Positions 25,286-33,600 of a stretch of 64,000 bases of DNA are shown in pieces. The notes beneath the pieces were generated by a model. The model was not told the DNA's origin and ran no database searches. It was given only the letters and a program-made list of their open reading frames with translations. Location: the NCBI RefSeq assembly GCF_020216065.1, contig NZ_JAIWNA010000006.1:186001-250000 (forward strand), written 5' to 3'. Each line of letters begins with the position of its first letter. Position 1 is the first letter of the stretch. The stretch comes from Nocardia rosealba. GTDB taxonomy: Bacteria; Actinomycetota; Actinomycetes; Mycobacteriales; Mycobacteriaceae. Position numbers and translations under genes: made by a program.

Positions 25286-25482
25286 GCCAGTACCCCGGTG
25301 TCGATGCTGCGGGTGAAGGCGTCCCAGCTCGGTCCGTCGAAGACCAGCGCGGGCCCGGCCGGATTCTTGCTGTCACGCACGCCGACGTGACCGCCGAACA
25401 GAAAGGCAACTTCCACGCAATCTTTGTTCGCGCTGCTGCGGGTGCTCTTGAACCAGTGTGCGTCGACGAGATCGAAACTCAT
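25282..25482 (-). CDS. DUF397 domain protein (first of a pair)
   Basis: The 66-aa protein shows the same pattern: WFKSTRSSANKDCVEVAFL, GVRDSKNPAGPALVF, SWDAFTRSI. Sequence is clearly diverged from its neighbour, so the duplication is not recent. Both junctions of this gene are ATGA overlaps, tying its translation to the regulator upstream and the second DUF397 gene downstream. Confidence 0.9.
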   Translation of the reverse strand: MSFDLVDAHWFKSTRSSANKDCVEVAFLFGGHVGVRDSKNPAGPALVFDGPSWDAFTRSIDTGVLA

Positions 25483-26378
25483 GCCACATACTCCTTCGCG
25501 ACCCGCCGGAGCAGGTCTCTACTCGGTTGACAATCCAGCGCATGGCGCCGGAGGCACTCGTGAGCCCGGTCGTACCGTGTGACATCCGTGCGTCGTTCCA
25601 GGTAGAGGTCGCCGGTAAAGCCTTCGGCGTACACCACCGGTGGTTCGACCGGTTTACCGCTGCCATCGGTGCCGAACTCGAGAACCGTGAAAGGTCCGGT
25701 GGAGACTCCGAGTGGAACACCGGCGGCAAACGGCAGAATACGCAGTGCGACATTGCCCCGGGTACCGAAATCGGCAAGATGGCGCAACTGCGCAGCCATC
25801 ACCTTGGCATTACCGACGACGCGATGCAAGACCGACTCGTGCACAACGACATCGAGTTCGGCCGGTTCGTGTTCGCGCCCGATCAGGGTCTGGCGTTGCA
25901 TGCGCAGCGATACGCGCCGTTCGAGTTCGGCGGGTGAATCTTTCGGGCAGGCAAGCTGATTCAGCGTGCGCACATAGTCGGCGGTCTGCAGCAGTCCGGG
26001 GACGAGCTCGGATTGATAGGTGCGCAGGCTGCGGGCGGAGGCCTCCAATCCGATGTAGATGTCGAAATTCTCGGGAATGAGGTCGCCGTATGCGTGCCAC
26101 CAGCTCTTGACGGCGGCCTGCTGAGCCAGGCCGGCCAGCCCGTCGGTCACCTCGCGCGGGACGCCGTAGATGCGGCAGAGTTCGTTGATATCGATGGTGC
26201 GGATGCGGTCGGCGTGGCCCTTTTCCAGGCGTTGCAGGGTGCTCGCGCCCCATTCCATACGTTTGGCCGCCTCGGCGATGGTCAGGCCCGCCTTGGTCCG
26301 CCATTCACGCAGATGGCGGCCGAGTTGACGGCGCGGCAGCGTAGACGCCGCCGGAGTTCGGTTAGATGCAGTGGCCAC
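25479..26378 (-). CDS. XRE-family regulator with C-terminal DUF5753 domain
   Basis: From the GTG at 26378 (AAGGAGC upstream) the product is 299 aa. A helix-turn-helix (about residues 20-75: LRRHLREWRTKAGLTIAEAA-like start and STLQRLEKGHADRI) is followed by a DUF5753 ligand-binding or partner domain (about 100-290; FDIYIGLEASARSLRTYQSE, LVPGLLQTADYVR). This is the regulator half of the WhiJ-like cassette with the two DUF397 genes. In Streptomyces such pairs affect development and antibiotic production; some have been discussed as toxin-antitoxin-like (uncertain). Confidence 0.9.
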   Translation of the reverse strand: MATASNRTPAASTLPRRQLGRHLREWRTKAGLTIAEAAKRMEWGASTLQRLEKGHADRIRTIDINELCRIYGVPREVTDGLAGLAQQAAVKSWWHAYGDLIPENFDIYIGLEASARSLRTYQSELVPGLLQTADYVRTLNQLACPKDSPAELERRVSLRMQRQTLIGREHEPAELDVVVHESVLHRVVGNAKVMAAQLRHLADFGTRGNVALRILPFAAGVPLGVSTGPFTVLEFGTDGSGKPVEPPVVYAEGFTGDLYLERRTDVTRYDRAHECLRRHALDCQPSRDLLRRVAKEYVA

Positions 26379-26457
26379 AGCCGTGCTCCTTCGATTCGCG
26401 CTGTGGGGAATCCTGCACTCTCCCTTGGGTTCCGTGCAGTGAATTGGGACCGATCGA

Positions 26458-27393
26458 TCAGCGGTCGCGGTGATCGGTGATCGGGGTGCGTGGACCGAAT
26501 TTCGGTTTGTGGGCCTGGCCGCTGAGCATGAGCAGACGCACGGCCCGATACCGGTGTGGGCGAAGAGGTTCCAGGTAGGCGACCATGGCGTCGTCGTCGA
26601 TGGGGCGCCCGAACAGGCTCCAGCCGACGGTGGCGGCCAGGTGGTAGTCGCCGACGGAGAGGGCGTCGGCGTCACCGAACGCGCGCTGTGCGGTCTCGGC
26701 GACGGTCCACACGCCGATGCCCGGGATGCTGCGCAGCCGGGTCGCCGCTTCCCGCGGGTCGAGGCGGGCGGTGCGTTCGATGGCGTCGGCCACGCGGGCG
26801 GCGCGCACGATCGTCTGCGCGCGCTGTGGGCCCACATTGGCGCGATGGAATTTCCACGACGGGATCCGCCGCCAGGTGTCGGCGTCCGGTGCGATCATCA
26901 GGTCACCCGGCCCGGGGGCCTTGGTGCCGAACTCGCGCACCAGCGTGCGGTACGCCGCGAACGAGGACTTGGTGTGCACCTTCTGTTCGAGAATCGCCGG
27001 GATCAGCGATTCGAGCACCAGGCCGGTGCGCAGCATCCGCAGGCCGGGGACGCGGCGGTGCGCCTCGACCAGCTTGGGATGCTCGGGGGCGAAATCCTCG
27101 ACGTTCTCCTCGAGGCACAGCATGCGGTCCAGGCCGCTGAGGAACTCCTCGGCACCGGGGCCCCAAGCGCGCGCGTGCACGCCGTCACGGCCGTCCTGGG
27201 TGAGCCGGTAGGTGACCGGGCCGCTCGGTAGGCGCGAGGCATGCCAGTGCGAGCCGTCCGGGTCGGTGCGATGGCAGGGATCGCCCATTCCCCGGCGCAG
27301 GGGCGCCACCGTGAGCCCCACGTCGAAGGGCCTGCTCGACCGGACCGTCCGCGACAGCCCGGCCAGGTCCGGGTTCAGGGTCTGGTCACGCAC
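26458..27393 (-). CDS. AlkA-like DNA-3-methyladenine glycosylase (HhH-GPD)
   Basis: From the GTG at 27393 the product is 311 aa. The helix-hairpin-helix-GPD core shows LESLIPAILEQKVHTKSSF, the hairpin LRSIPGIGVWTVAETAQRA and the catalytic aspartate region GDADALSVGDYHLAATV. These enzymes excise alkylated or damaged bases in base-excision repair. No C-terminal iron-sulfur cysteines are present. A short GGGTCG precedes the start; no better start exists in frame. The gene stands between the HTH cassette and a divergent small ORF. Confidence 0.87.
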   Translation of the reverse strand: MRDQTLNPDLAGLSRTVRSSRPFDVGLTVAPLRRGMGDPCHRTDPDGSHWHASRLPSGPVTYRLTQDGRDGVHARAWGPGAEEFLSGLDRMLCLEENVEDFAPEHPKLVEAHRRVPGLRMLRTGLVLESLIPAILEQKVHTKSSFAAYRTLVREFGTKAPGPGDLMIAPDADTWRRIPSWKFHRANVGPQRAQTIVRAARVADAIERTARLDPREAATRLRSIPGIGVWTVAETAQRAFGDADALSVGDYHLAATVGWSLFGRPIDDDAMVAYLEPLRPHRYRAVRLLMLSGQAHKPKFGPRTPITDHRDR

Positions 27394-27510
27394 CGACCCA
27401 TTGTGCGCCCTTCTCCCCCGGCGACGCCATTTCGTAATACCGACCGCATTCGCGACGATGAAACCCTCGTCGGCAAACAGTCGGCATCCCCTCGTCACAG
27501 GAGGCAACGG

Positions 27511-27615
27511 ATGATCACGGACGCGCTCAACTGGCTGCTCGCCGCATGGGGCAATATCTTCGCAGGCAGCTCCGGGTATCAGATCCCGCCGGGCACCCTG
27601 CCCTTCGGCAGCTGA
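27511..27615 (+). CDS. Candidate 34-aa membrane-active small protein
   Basis: An ideal ribosome site (AGGAGG, 6-nt spacer) precedes an ATG that opens a 34-codon frame. The peptide has an amphipathic or hydrophobic N-terminal half (ITDALNWLLAAWGNIFAG) and a Gly/Pro-rich second half ending PPGTLPFGS. No family was recognised. It lies between the divergent glycosylase and the convergent oxidoreductase, with its stop codon 6 bp from the latter's. Confidence 0.5.
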   Translation: MITDALNWLLAAWGNIFAGSSGYQIPPGTLPFGS

Positions 27616-27621
27616 GCCTGC

Positions 27622-30543
27622 TCACCGTTCCAGCAGGTACCTGGCCAGATGCAGGCCGGGTCTGCGGGCCAGCTGGGCGGCCTGGGTGCGGCAGGAGAAG
27701 CCGTCGGCCAGGAAGATCGCGTCCGGTGCCAGCGTTTCCAGCGCCGGAAGCAGAGCATTGTTCGCGACCGCTACGGAGATGTCGTAGTGGCCGTGCTGCA
27801 TGCCGAAGTTTCCGGCGAGCCCGCAGCAACCGGCCAGTTCCCGGACCGTCACGCCCATCGCCGCGAGGATGGTCCGTTCGGCGGTGAAGCCACCGACGGC
27901 ATGCTGGTGACAGTGCGGCTGGACGACGACCGTGTCGGCCCGGGCGGGCGGGCGCCAGTCGGGGTGCTCGAGGAGGAATTCGGCGAGCGTGCGGACAGAC
28001 GCGGCCACCCGGGCGGCGCGTGGGTCGTCGGGGAGGAGCTCGGGGAGGTCGGCGCGCAGGGTGGCGGTGCAGGACGGTTCCAGCCCGACCACCTTGCCGC
28101 CCTCGGCCACGTGCGCGGCGAGCGCGTCGACGGTGCCGCGCAGGCGGGTGCGGGCGCCGTCGAGCTGGCCGGTGCTGATCCAGGTGAGACCGCAGCAGAC
28201 CCGGGTGGCGGGGACGACGACCCGGTAGCCGAGCCGTTCGAGGAGTTCGGTTGCGGCGAGGGCGTTTTCGGGGTCGAAGGTGTCGGTGAAGGTGTCGATC
28301 CAGAGCATGACGGTGCCGCGCTCACCCGGCTGAGTGCCGGAATCCCGGCCGATCGCGAGCTGCGCGAAGGGGGAGAACGCGCGCGACAGTGGCTCGGTGC
28401 GCTGGTTTCCGCCCAGCGTCGACCATATTCGGCGGAACGACTTCGGTGCCAGCGTCGGCATCTCGCGGCGAGTGTCTATGCGAGACAGTCGCATTCCGAT
28501 TCGGCGCAAGAAGGTCGCGGCGGCGAGGGTGTTGACCAGGCGTGGGGCACGTTGAGCCAGGGCGAGCCAGCGCGGGAGTTGGCCGAGCACGTAGTGATCC
28601 ACAGGGCGAAGGCGGCGGCGGTAGCGGCGGTAGAGCGTCTCGGACTTGTAGGTGGCCATGTCGACGCCTGCCGGGCAGTCCGAGGAGCAGGCTTTGCACG
28701 ACAGGCACAGGTCGAGGGACTCCTCGACTTCCTTTGCGCGCCAGTCCAGTTCCCCACGGACCACTTCCTGGAGGACCCGCGCGCGGCCACGTGTGGTGTC
28801 CTTTTCATCGCCGGTCGCCAGGTACGACGGGCACATGAAGCCACCCGATGCACCGGTGTCGGCTCGGCACTTGCCGATTCCTACACATCTGTGCACAGCT
28901 GTGGATAAATCACCCTTGTCGTTGTGGAGGGCGAAGCCATGGGCGCGGACCGGGCTCAGACCGGCTACGCGCAGGTCGGTATCGACGGGGCTCGGGGCGA
29001 CCAGCACGCCCGGGTTCAGGATGTCGTCCGGGTCGAACAGGGATTTGAAGCCGGCGAAGGCGGTGCGTGCGGCCGGTGAGTACATGACCTCGAGCAGTTC
29101 GGAGCGGGCGCGGCCGTCACCGTGTTCGCCGGACAGTGAACCACCGTGGCGCACAACCAGATGCGCCGCGTCGAAGAGGAAGGAGCGGAAGCGCTGTGGG
29201 GCGTCGGTGATGGGGAAGTCGAGGCGGACATGGATGCAGCCGTCACCGAGATGGCCGTAGAGGAGCCCGGATACGTCGTATTCTTCGGTGAGCGAGGCGA
29301 ATTCGCGCAGGTAGGTCCCGAGATTTACCGGCGGGACTGCGGCATCCTCCCAACCAGGCCAGGCAGGCTTGCCGTCGGGGGAGCGGCCGGCGAGTCCCGC
29401 ACCGTCGGCCCGGATACGCCAGAGTGCTTTCGTCTCAGCGGCATCCGTGACGATGCGGTGGTCGTCGGCGTGAGCTTCCCTGACGAGTTGCCGGGCTACC
29501 GCCAGGGCTTCGGCGGGTGTGGCGCCGGCGGTTTCGACGAACAGCCAGCCGCGGCCGCGTGGGAGGTCGGGGACCGTGCCGCGGTGGGTGCGCACGACGT
29601 CGACCAGACCGGCATCGATTCCCTCCACCGCGATCGGTGCGCACTGCATGACAGCCGCGATATCGTCTGCGGCCGAGGCGATATCGGCGTAGCCCAGCAC
29701 GGTGAGGACTGTCGCGCCCGGCAGGGGTGCCAGCTCGACTTCGGCCTCGAGCAGCAAGCCGCACGTTCCTTCCGAGCCGACGAAGGCCTTCGCTATCGAC
29801 GAACCTCGTTCCGGTAAGAGGTGTTCCAGGCTGTATCCCGACGCCTGCCTGTCGAACCGGCCGAGTTCTGTCCGCAGCACCGCGAGGTTGTCGCGGGTGA
29901 ATTCGGCCAGGCCCGGTATCGCGGAAAGCCCGGATGTTCGGAGGCCGCTGTCCAGCAATCGGCCGTCGGCGTGCGACCGCGCAAGCGTGGAAGGGCCGGT
30001 GCCGAAGCGCCGCTCGGTGGCCGTTCCGTCGAGAATGCGCAGTTCACGCACCGTGTCGGAGGTTCGGCCCCAGGCCAGGGCATGGGGGCCGCAGGCGTTG
30101 TTGCCGATCATGCCGCCGAGGGTGCAGCGGTCCTGGGTGGAGGGATCGGGACCGAAACGCAGGCCGTGCGGGCGCAGGTGGGCTTGGAGGTCGGAGAGTA
30201 CGAGACCCGGTTGGACCCGTGCGGTTGCGGACTCCACGTCGACCGCACGCACGGCATTCATATGGCGGCTGAAGTCGACGACGATCCCGGGGCCGATCGC
30301 GTTTCCGGCGACGGAAGTGCCCGCCCCGCGCGGGGTCACGGACAGGCTGTTCTCGCGCGCGAATTCGAGCGTCGCCGCCACATCGTCGTCGCCGCGCGGG
30401 AACACGACCATGGTGGGCCGGACGCGATAGTTGGAGGCGTCGGAGGAGTACTCGGCCAGTCTGCGCGAGGACACATCGACCACGCAGCCGACCCGCGCTC
30501 GCAAGGCATCGGCCGCCCGCTCCGCATCAACGCGCCTCGTCAC
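27622..30543 (-). CDS. FAD-linked oxidase fused to Fe-S (CCG-domain) subunit; D-2-hydroxyacid dehydrogenase type
   Basis: The 973-aa protein combines an N-terminal FAD-binding oxidase (about residues 30-500; VVFPRGDDDVAATLEF, TPRGAGTSVAGNA, and C-terminal SGLLYGHLGDGCIHVRLD) with an Fe-S region (about 530-690; CVGIGKC and CLSCKACSSDCPAGVD) and two CCG domains (VCCGLTW, GCCGLAGNFG). This is the architecture of E. coli YdiJ, a D-2-hydroxyglutarate dehydrogenase, and of D-lactate dehydrogenases; I cannot decide between them. It is a membrane-associated respiratory type of enzyme by family. It is divergent from the ABC exporter gene. Confidence 0.88.
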   Translation of the reverse strand: MTRRVDAERAADALRARVGCVVDVSSRRLAEYSSDASNYRVRPTMVVFPRGDDDVAATLEFARENSLSVTPRGAGTSVAGNAIGPGIVVDFSRHMNAVRAVDVESATARVQPGLVLSDLQAHLRPHGLRFGPDPSTQDRCTLGGMIGNNACGPHALAWGRTSDTVRELRILDGTATERRFGTGPSTLARSHADGRLLDSGLRTSGLSAIPGLAEFTRDNLAVLRTELGRFDRQASGYSLEHLLPERGSSIAKAFVGSEGTCGLLLEAEVELAPLPGATVLTVLGYADIASAADDIAAVMQCAPIAVEGIDAGLVDVVRTHRGTVPDLPRGRGWLFVETAGATPAEALAVARQLVREAHADDHRIVTDAAETKALWRIRADGAGLAGRSPDGKPAWPGWEDAAVPPVNLGTYLREFASLTEEYDVSGLLYGHLGDGCIHVRLDFPITDAPQRFRSFLFDAAHLVVRHGGSLSGEHGDGRARSELLEVMYSPAARTAFAGFKSLFDPDDILNPGVLVAPSPVDTDLRVAGLSPVRAHGFALHNDKGDLSTAVHRCVGIGKCRADTGASGGFMCPSYLATGDEKDTTRGRARVLQEVVRGELDWRAKEVEESLDLCLSCKACSSDCPAGVDMATYKSETLYRRYRRRLRPVDHYVLGQLPRWLALAQRAPRLVNTLAAATFLRRIGMRLSRIDTRREMPTLAPKSFRRIWSTLGGNQRTEPLSRAFSPFAQLAIGRDSGTQPGERGTVMLWIDTFTDTFDPENALAATELLERLGYRVVVPATRVCCGLTWISTGQLDGARTRLRGTVDALAAHVAEGGKVVGLEPSCTATLRADLPELLPDDPRAARVAASVRTLAEFLLEHPDWRPPARADTVVVQPHCHQHAVGGFTAERTILAAMGVTVRELAGCCGLAGNFGMQHGHYDISVAVANNALLPALETLAPDAIFLADGFSCRTQAAQLARRPGLHLARYLLER

Positions 30544-30792
30544 CCGTCCAGCCTATTCCCGGTAGTTGCCTCGGCCCGGGCGCCCACCCGGACGCACGCC
30601 GGGCCATTCGGCACTACTCGGGTCGACAAGCTCCGGCCGTGCCGCCGCAGCCGACCGGGGAGGCCCGCCTCAGCAAGGACCGGCCGGTCAGCCTGCAGAA
30701 GGGGCAGCGGGTCACCCCGCACAGGCCCCTGCACTCGGCACCATGCAGTTACTGCCACCTCCCGGTCCAGGTGTATGGTGCCGAATTTCGGC

Positions 30793-30823
30793 TTGCTCTC
30801 AACCTAACTTGAGGTTCTACTGT
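30793..30823 (+). promoter_or_regulatory. MerR/SoxR-type promoter with 19-bp spacer
   Basis: A TTGCTC (30793-30798) and TACTGT (30818-30823) are separated by 19 bp, the hallmark of MerR-family promoters. Between them TCTCAACCTAACTTGAGG (30797-30814) agrees with the SoxR box CCTCAAGTTAACTTGAGG at 15 of 18 positions. The ABC gene starts 46 bp downstream. Apart from this promoter the 325-bp gap 30544-30868 holds no convincing gene. Confidence 0.55.
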
Positions 30824-30868
30824 CGGTGGGCAGGAGTTGACTGGGCGGGGAGCCGAGGGAGAACACAC

Positions 30869-32752
30869 ATGAGTATCGAGTCCGTGGCCTACAGCCAGAT
30901 GTATCGGCGGATGAACGCGCCGGAGGAGGAGCGGCCGTTCAGCATGGCCACCGCGCGCCGGATCCTGCTGTTCGCGCAGGCACATCGGCGCCGGATTTCG
31001 GCGTTCCTGCTGCTCAGCGTGGTTGCCGCCGTGCTCGGCGTCGCGACACCCGTGCTGGCGGGCAAGGTGGTCAACGGCATCGTGAATGGGTCGGCGCCGC
31101 GCACGGTGGTGATTCTGGCGCTCGCCATCGCGGGGTTGGCGATCGTCGACGCGGGGCTCGGGCTGGTGATCCGGTGGTTGTCGGCGCGGATCGGCGAGGG
31201 GCTGATCCTCGATCTGCGGACCGCCGTGTTCGACCACGTGCAGAAGATGCCGGTGGCCTTCTTCACCCGGACCAGGACCGGTGCGCTGGTGAGCCGGCTG
31301 AACTCCGATGTGATCGGGGCGCAGCGCGCGTTCAGCGACACCCTGTCCGGCGTGATCACCAATCTGGTGACGCTGCTGCTCACCCTCGCGGTGATGCTCA
31401 GCATCTCCTGGCAGATCACGCTGCTGGCGCTCGTGCTGCTCCCGGTGTTCGTCATCCCCGCCCGGCGCGCGGGTAATCGGCTCGCGGAGATGCAACGCGA
31501 GGCCGCCCAGCTCAACGCGGCCATGAGCACCCAGATGACCGAGCGGTTCTCCGCGCCCGGCGCCACCCTGGTGAAGCTGTTCGGCAGGCCGCAGCAGGAG
31601 TCGGCGGAATTCGCGGTCCGGGCCACCCGGGTGCGCGATATCGGGGTGCGTACGGCGATGCTGCAGACCACGTTCGTCACCTCGCTCACGCTGGTATCGG
31701 CGCTGGCGCTGGCCCTGGTCTACGGCCTCGGCGGTTGGTACGCGCTGGCGGGCAGCCTCGACGCCGGGTCGGTCGTCGCGCTGTCGCTGCTGCTGACCAG
31801 GCTCTACACTCCGCTCACCGCGCTGGCGAGTGCCCGGCTCGAGATCATGTCGGCACTGGTGAGTTTCGAGCGGGTGTTCGAGGTGCTGGACCTGAAGCCG
31901 CTGATCGAGGACGCGCCCGGGGCCGTCGCGGTGCCCGACGGCCCGGTCTCGGTGGAACTGGACGGCGTGCACTTCGGGTACCCGTCGGCCGACAAGGTGT
32001 CGCTCGCCTCGCTCGAGGACGTCGCGACGCTCGACACGCGCGGCGGGGTGGAGGTGCTCCACGATGTGTCGCTGCGCGCCGAACCCGGCCAGCTGATCGC
32101 GCTCGTCGGCTCCTCCGGTGCGGGCAAATCGACCATCGCCCAACTGGTTTCGCGCCTCTACGATGTCGATTCCGGCGCGGTCCGGCTCAACGGCACCGAC
32201 GTGCGTGAGCTCACCACCGAATCGATCCAGCGCGCCGTCGGCCTGGTCACCCAGGACGGGCACCTGTTCCACGACACCATCCGCGCCAACCTGCTGCTCG
32301 CGCGCCCCGAAGCCACCGAAGACGAACTCTGGGACGCGCTGCACCGCGCCCGCCTCGGCGACCTGGTCGACTCGCTCACCGACGGCCTCGACACCGTCGT
32401 CGGCGAACGCGGCTACCGCCTCTCCGGCGGTGAACGCCAACGCCTCACCATCGCCCGCCTACTGCTCAAGCAGCCCCGCGTGGTGATCCTCGACGAGGCA
32501 ACCGCCTCCCTGGACTCCACCTCCGAAGCCGCCGTCCAGGAAGCCCTCACCGAGGCCCTCACCGGCCGCACCGCCCTGGTGATCGCCCACCGCCTCTCGA
32601 CCATCCGCGCCGCCGACCAGATCCTCGTCCTGGAAGACGGCCGCATCATCGAACGCGGCACCCACGCCGACCTCCTCAACGCCGACGGCCGCTACGCCGA
32701 GCTGTACCGCACCCAGTTCGCCGACGACCCGATGACCCCCGCCATCGCCTGA
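30869..32752 (+). CDS. ABC exporter with fused membrane and ATPase domains
   Basis: The 627-aa half-transporter has six membrane helices (about 45-320) and a C-terminal ATPase with Walker A GSSGAGKST, signature LSGGERQR, Walker B VVILDEATASLD and the switch AHRLSTI. It exports a substrate from the cytoplasm as a homodimer or with a partner; multidrug or lipid efflux is typical. The start was set at the first ATG after AGGGAG, leaving a polar 40-residue N-terminus. Its promoter looks like a SoxR/MerR target, which would fit a response to redox-active compounds (inference). Confidence 0.9.
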   Translation: MSIESVAYSQMYRRMNAPEEERPFSMATARRILLFAQAHRRRISAFLLLSVVAAVLGVATPVLAGKVVNGIVNGSAPRTVVILALAIAGLAIVDAGLGLVIRWLSARIGEGLILDLRTAVFDHVQKMPVAFFTRTRTGALVSRLNSDVIGAQRAFSDTLSGVITNLVTLLLTLAVMLSISWQITLLALVLLPVFVIPARRAGNRLAEMQREAAQLNAAMSTQMTERFSAPGATLVKLFGRPQQESAEFAVRATRVRDIGVRTAMLQTTFVTSLTLVSALALALVYGLGGWYALAGSLDAGSVVALSLLLTRLYTPLTALASARLEIMSALVSFERVFEVLDLKPLIEDAPGAVAVPDGPVSVELDGVHFGYPSADKVSLASLEDVATLDTRGGVEVLHDVSLRAEPGQLIALVGSSGAGKSTIAQLVSRLYDVDSGAVRLNGTDVRELTTESIQRAVGLVTQDGHLFHDTIRANLLLARPEATEDELWDALHRARLGDLVDSLTDGLDTVVGERGYRLSGGERQRLTIARLLLKQPRVVILDEATASLDSTSEAAVQEALTEALTGRTALVIAHRLSTIRAADQILVLEDGRIIERGTHADLLNADGRYAELYRTQFADDPMTPAIA

Positions 32753-32840
32753 CCCAGGCACCACTCGGCCGGAAGCCACCCGAGTCCACCACCGACCGCA
32801 CTCCGCGCCCACCCGGCACCAACCGAACCCACTACCCGCC

Positions 32841-32909
32841 AATGCGGCGTTGCCCTTCGTGCAGGCGCTCATCTCGGCCAGCGGCGGCACGCTGTCGCCC
32901 GGCAAGTAG
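32841..32909 (+). pseudogene. Possible remnant of a coding-sequence end
   Basis: A 22-codon stretch with actinobacterial codon character (ending LISASGGTLSPGK then TAG) sits directly in front of the strong terminator at 32925-32952, as a real gene end would. No start or upstream coding sequence accompanies it. It may be the tail of a deleted gene. The evidence is weak. Confidence 0.3.
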
Positions 32910-32924
32910 CCCTCAGCTCTGTCA

Positions 32925-32952
32925 CGGGGGCCGGCCTATCGGCCGGCCCCCG
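32925..32952 (+). terminator. Strong GC-rich hairpin terminator
   Basis: 12-bp perfect arms CGGGGGCCGGCC/GGCCGGCCCCCG with a 4-nt loop TATC. It lies 172 bp after the ABC transporter stop and just after the putative gene remnant; no T-run follows. Confidence 0.65.
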
Positions 32953-33079
32953 GTCGCTCTTCGAGAAGTCAGCAGGCTCGTACCACCGATGAACACACCC
33001 GCATTCCGCACCCTCCTCGCTGCGGCCTGTGCCGCCGCCCTGGCCACCGCTCCCGTGCCCGCCGACGGCCGACTGCGCG

Positions 33080-33440
33080 CCCACGTGGCACCACCCCAAA
33101 TCCGCCACCTACCGCACAACCTGGCCGCCTACCGCACCCCCAGCCCACGTGGCACCACACCAGCTGGCCACCTGCCGCACCCCGCAGCCGATGCGGCACT
33201 GCTCAAGTCCCGCCTCCCACCGCACACCCAGTCCACCTGGCACCACACCAGCTAGCCACCTGCCGCACCCCCCAGCCGACGCGGCACCGCGCAAGCTGGC
33301 CACCTGCCGCACCCCCCAGCCCACGTGGCACCGCGCAAGCTGGCCGCCTACCCCAACCCACGTGGCACCGCTCGAGTCCGCCACCTACCGCACTCCCAGC
33401 CGCACGGCACCACTTAAGTCCGCCATGACCGCACTCCCAG
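33080..33440. repeat. Degenerate tandem repeat array, unit about 44 bp, eight copies
   Basis: Units begin at 33080, 33144, 33188, 33232, 33276, 33320, 33357 and 33400 and run about 64, 44, 44, 44, 44, 37, 43 and 41 bp. Each starts like CCCACGTGGCACC and ends like CCGCACCCCCCAG. The array lies in the 848-bp gene-free interval 32753-33600 and its last unit merges into the dispersed repeat at 33416. The array shows no clear coding function, although a short frame from 32989 with a signal-like start runs into it. Confidence 0.75.
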
Positions 33441-33537
33441 CCCCGCACGACCCGACCTCGAGGAGGGTCCGCCGCGAAGCGGCGCAGCGGCCCCTCAGGG
33501 GCCGCGCTCGAGCGCGCCAGCGCTCCAACAAACACAG
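33416..33537. repeat. Dispersed hairpin repeat, copy A (122 bp)
   Basis: It shares over 90% identity with 52771-52886 outside one 6-nt gap. It contains consecutive self-complementary blocks: CGCCGC-GAA-GCGGCG, GCGGCCCC-TCA-GGGGCCGC and the palindrome CGCTCGAGCG. Its 5' part resembles the 44-bp tandem units next to it. Confidence 0.8.
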
Positions 33538-33600
33538 CCCAATACCTTTGTGGTGCACAAAACACCGAGGCAGTGCCGCGTCCTAAAAAGGCCCCCGACC

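Noticed and set aside
30639..30812. A 57-codon GTG frame with CSYCHLPV, upstream of the ABC exporter
   Set aside because: It contains a CxxC and a TerD-like VSLQKGQRV stretch, but has no ribosome site, its stop lies inside the MerR-type operator and the rest of the TerD domain is absent.
32989..33255. A small frame with a signal-peptide-like start running into the tandem repeats
   Set aside because: Only the first 25 residues look natural; the remainder is repeat translation, and no ribosome site was found.
33080..33440. CRISPR array
   Set aside because: Units are contiguous and degenerate, without unique spacers of constant length, and no cas gene is present.
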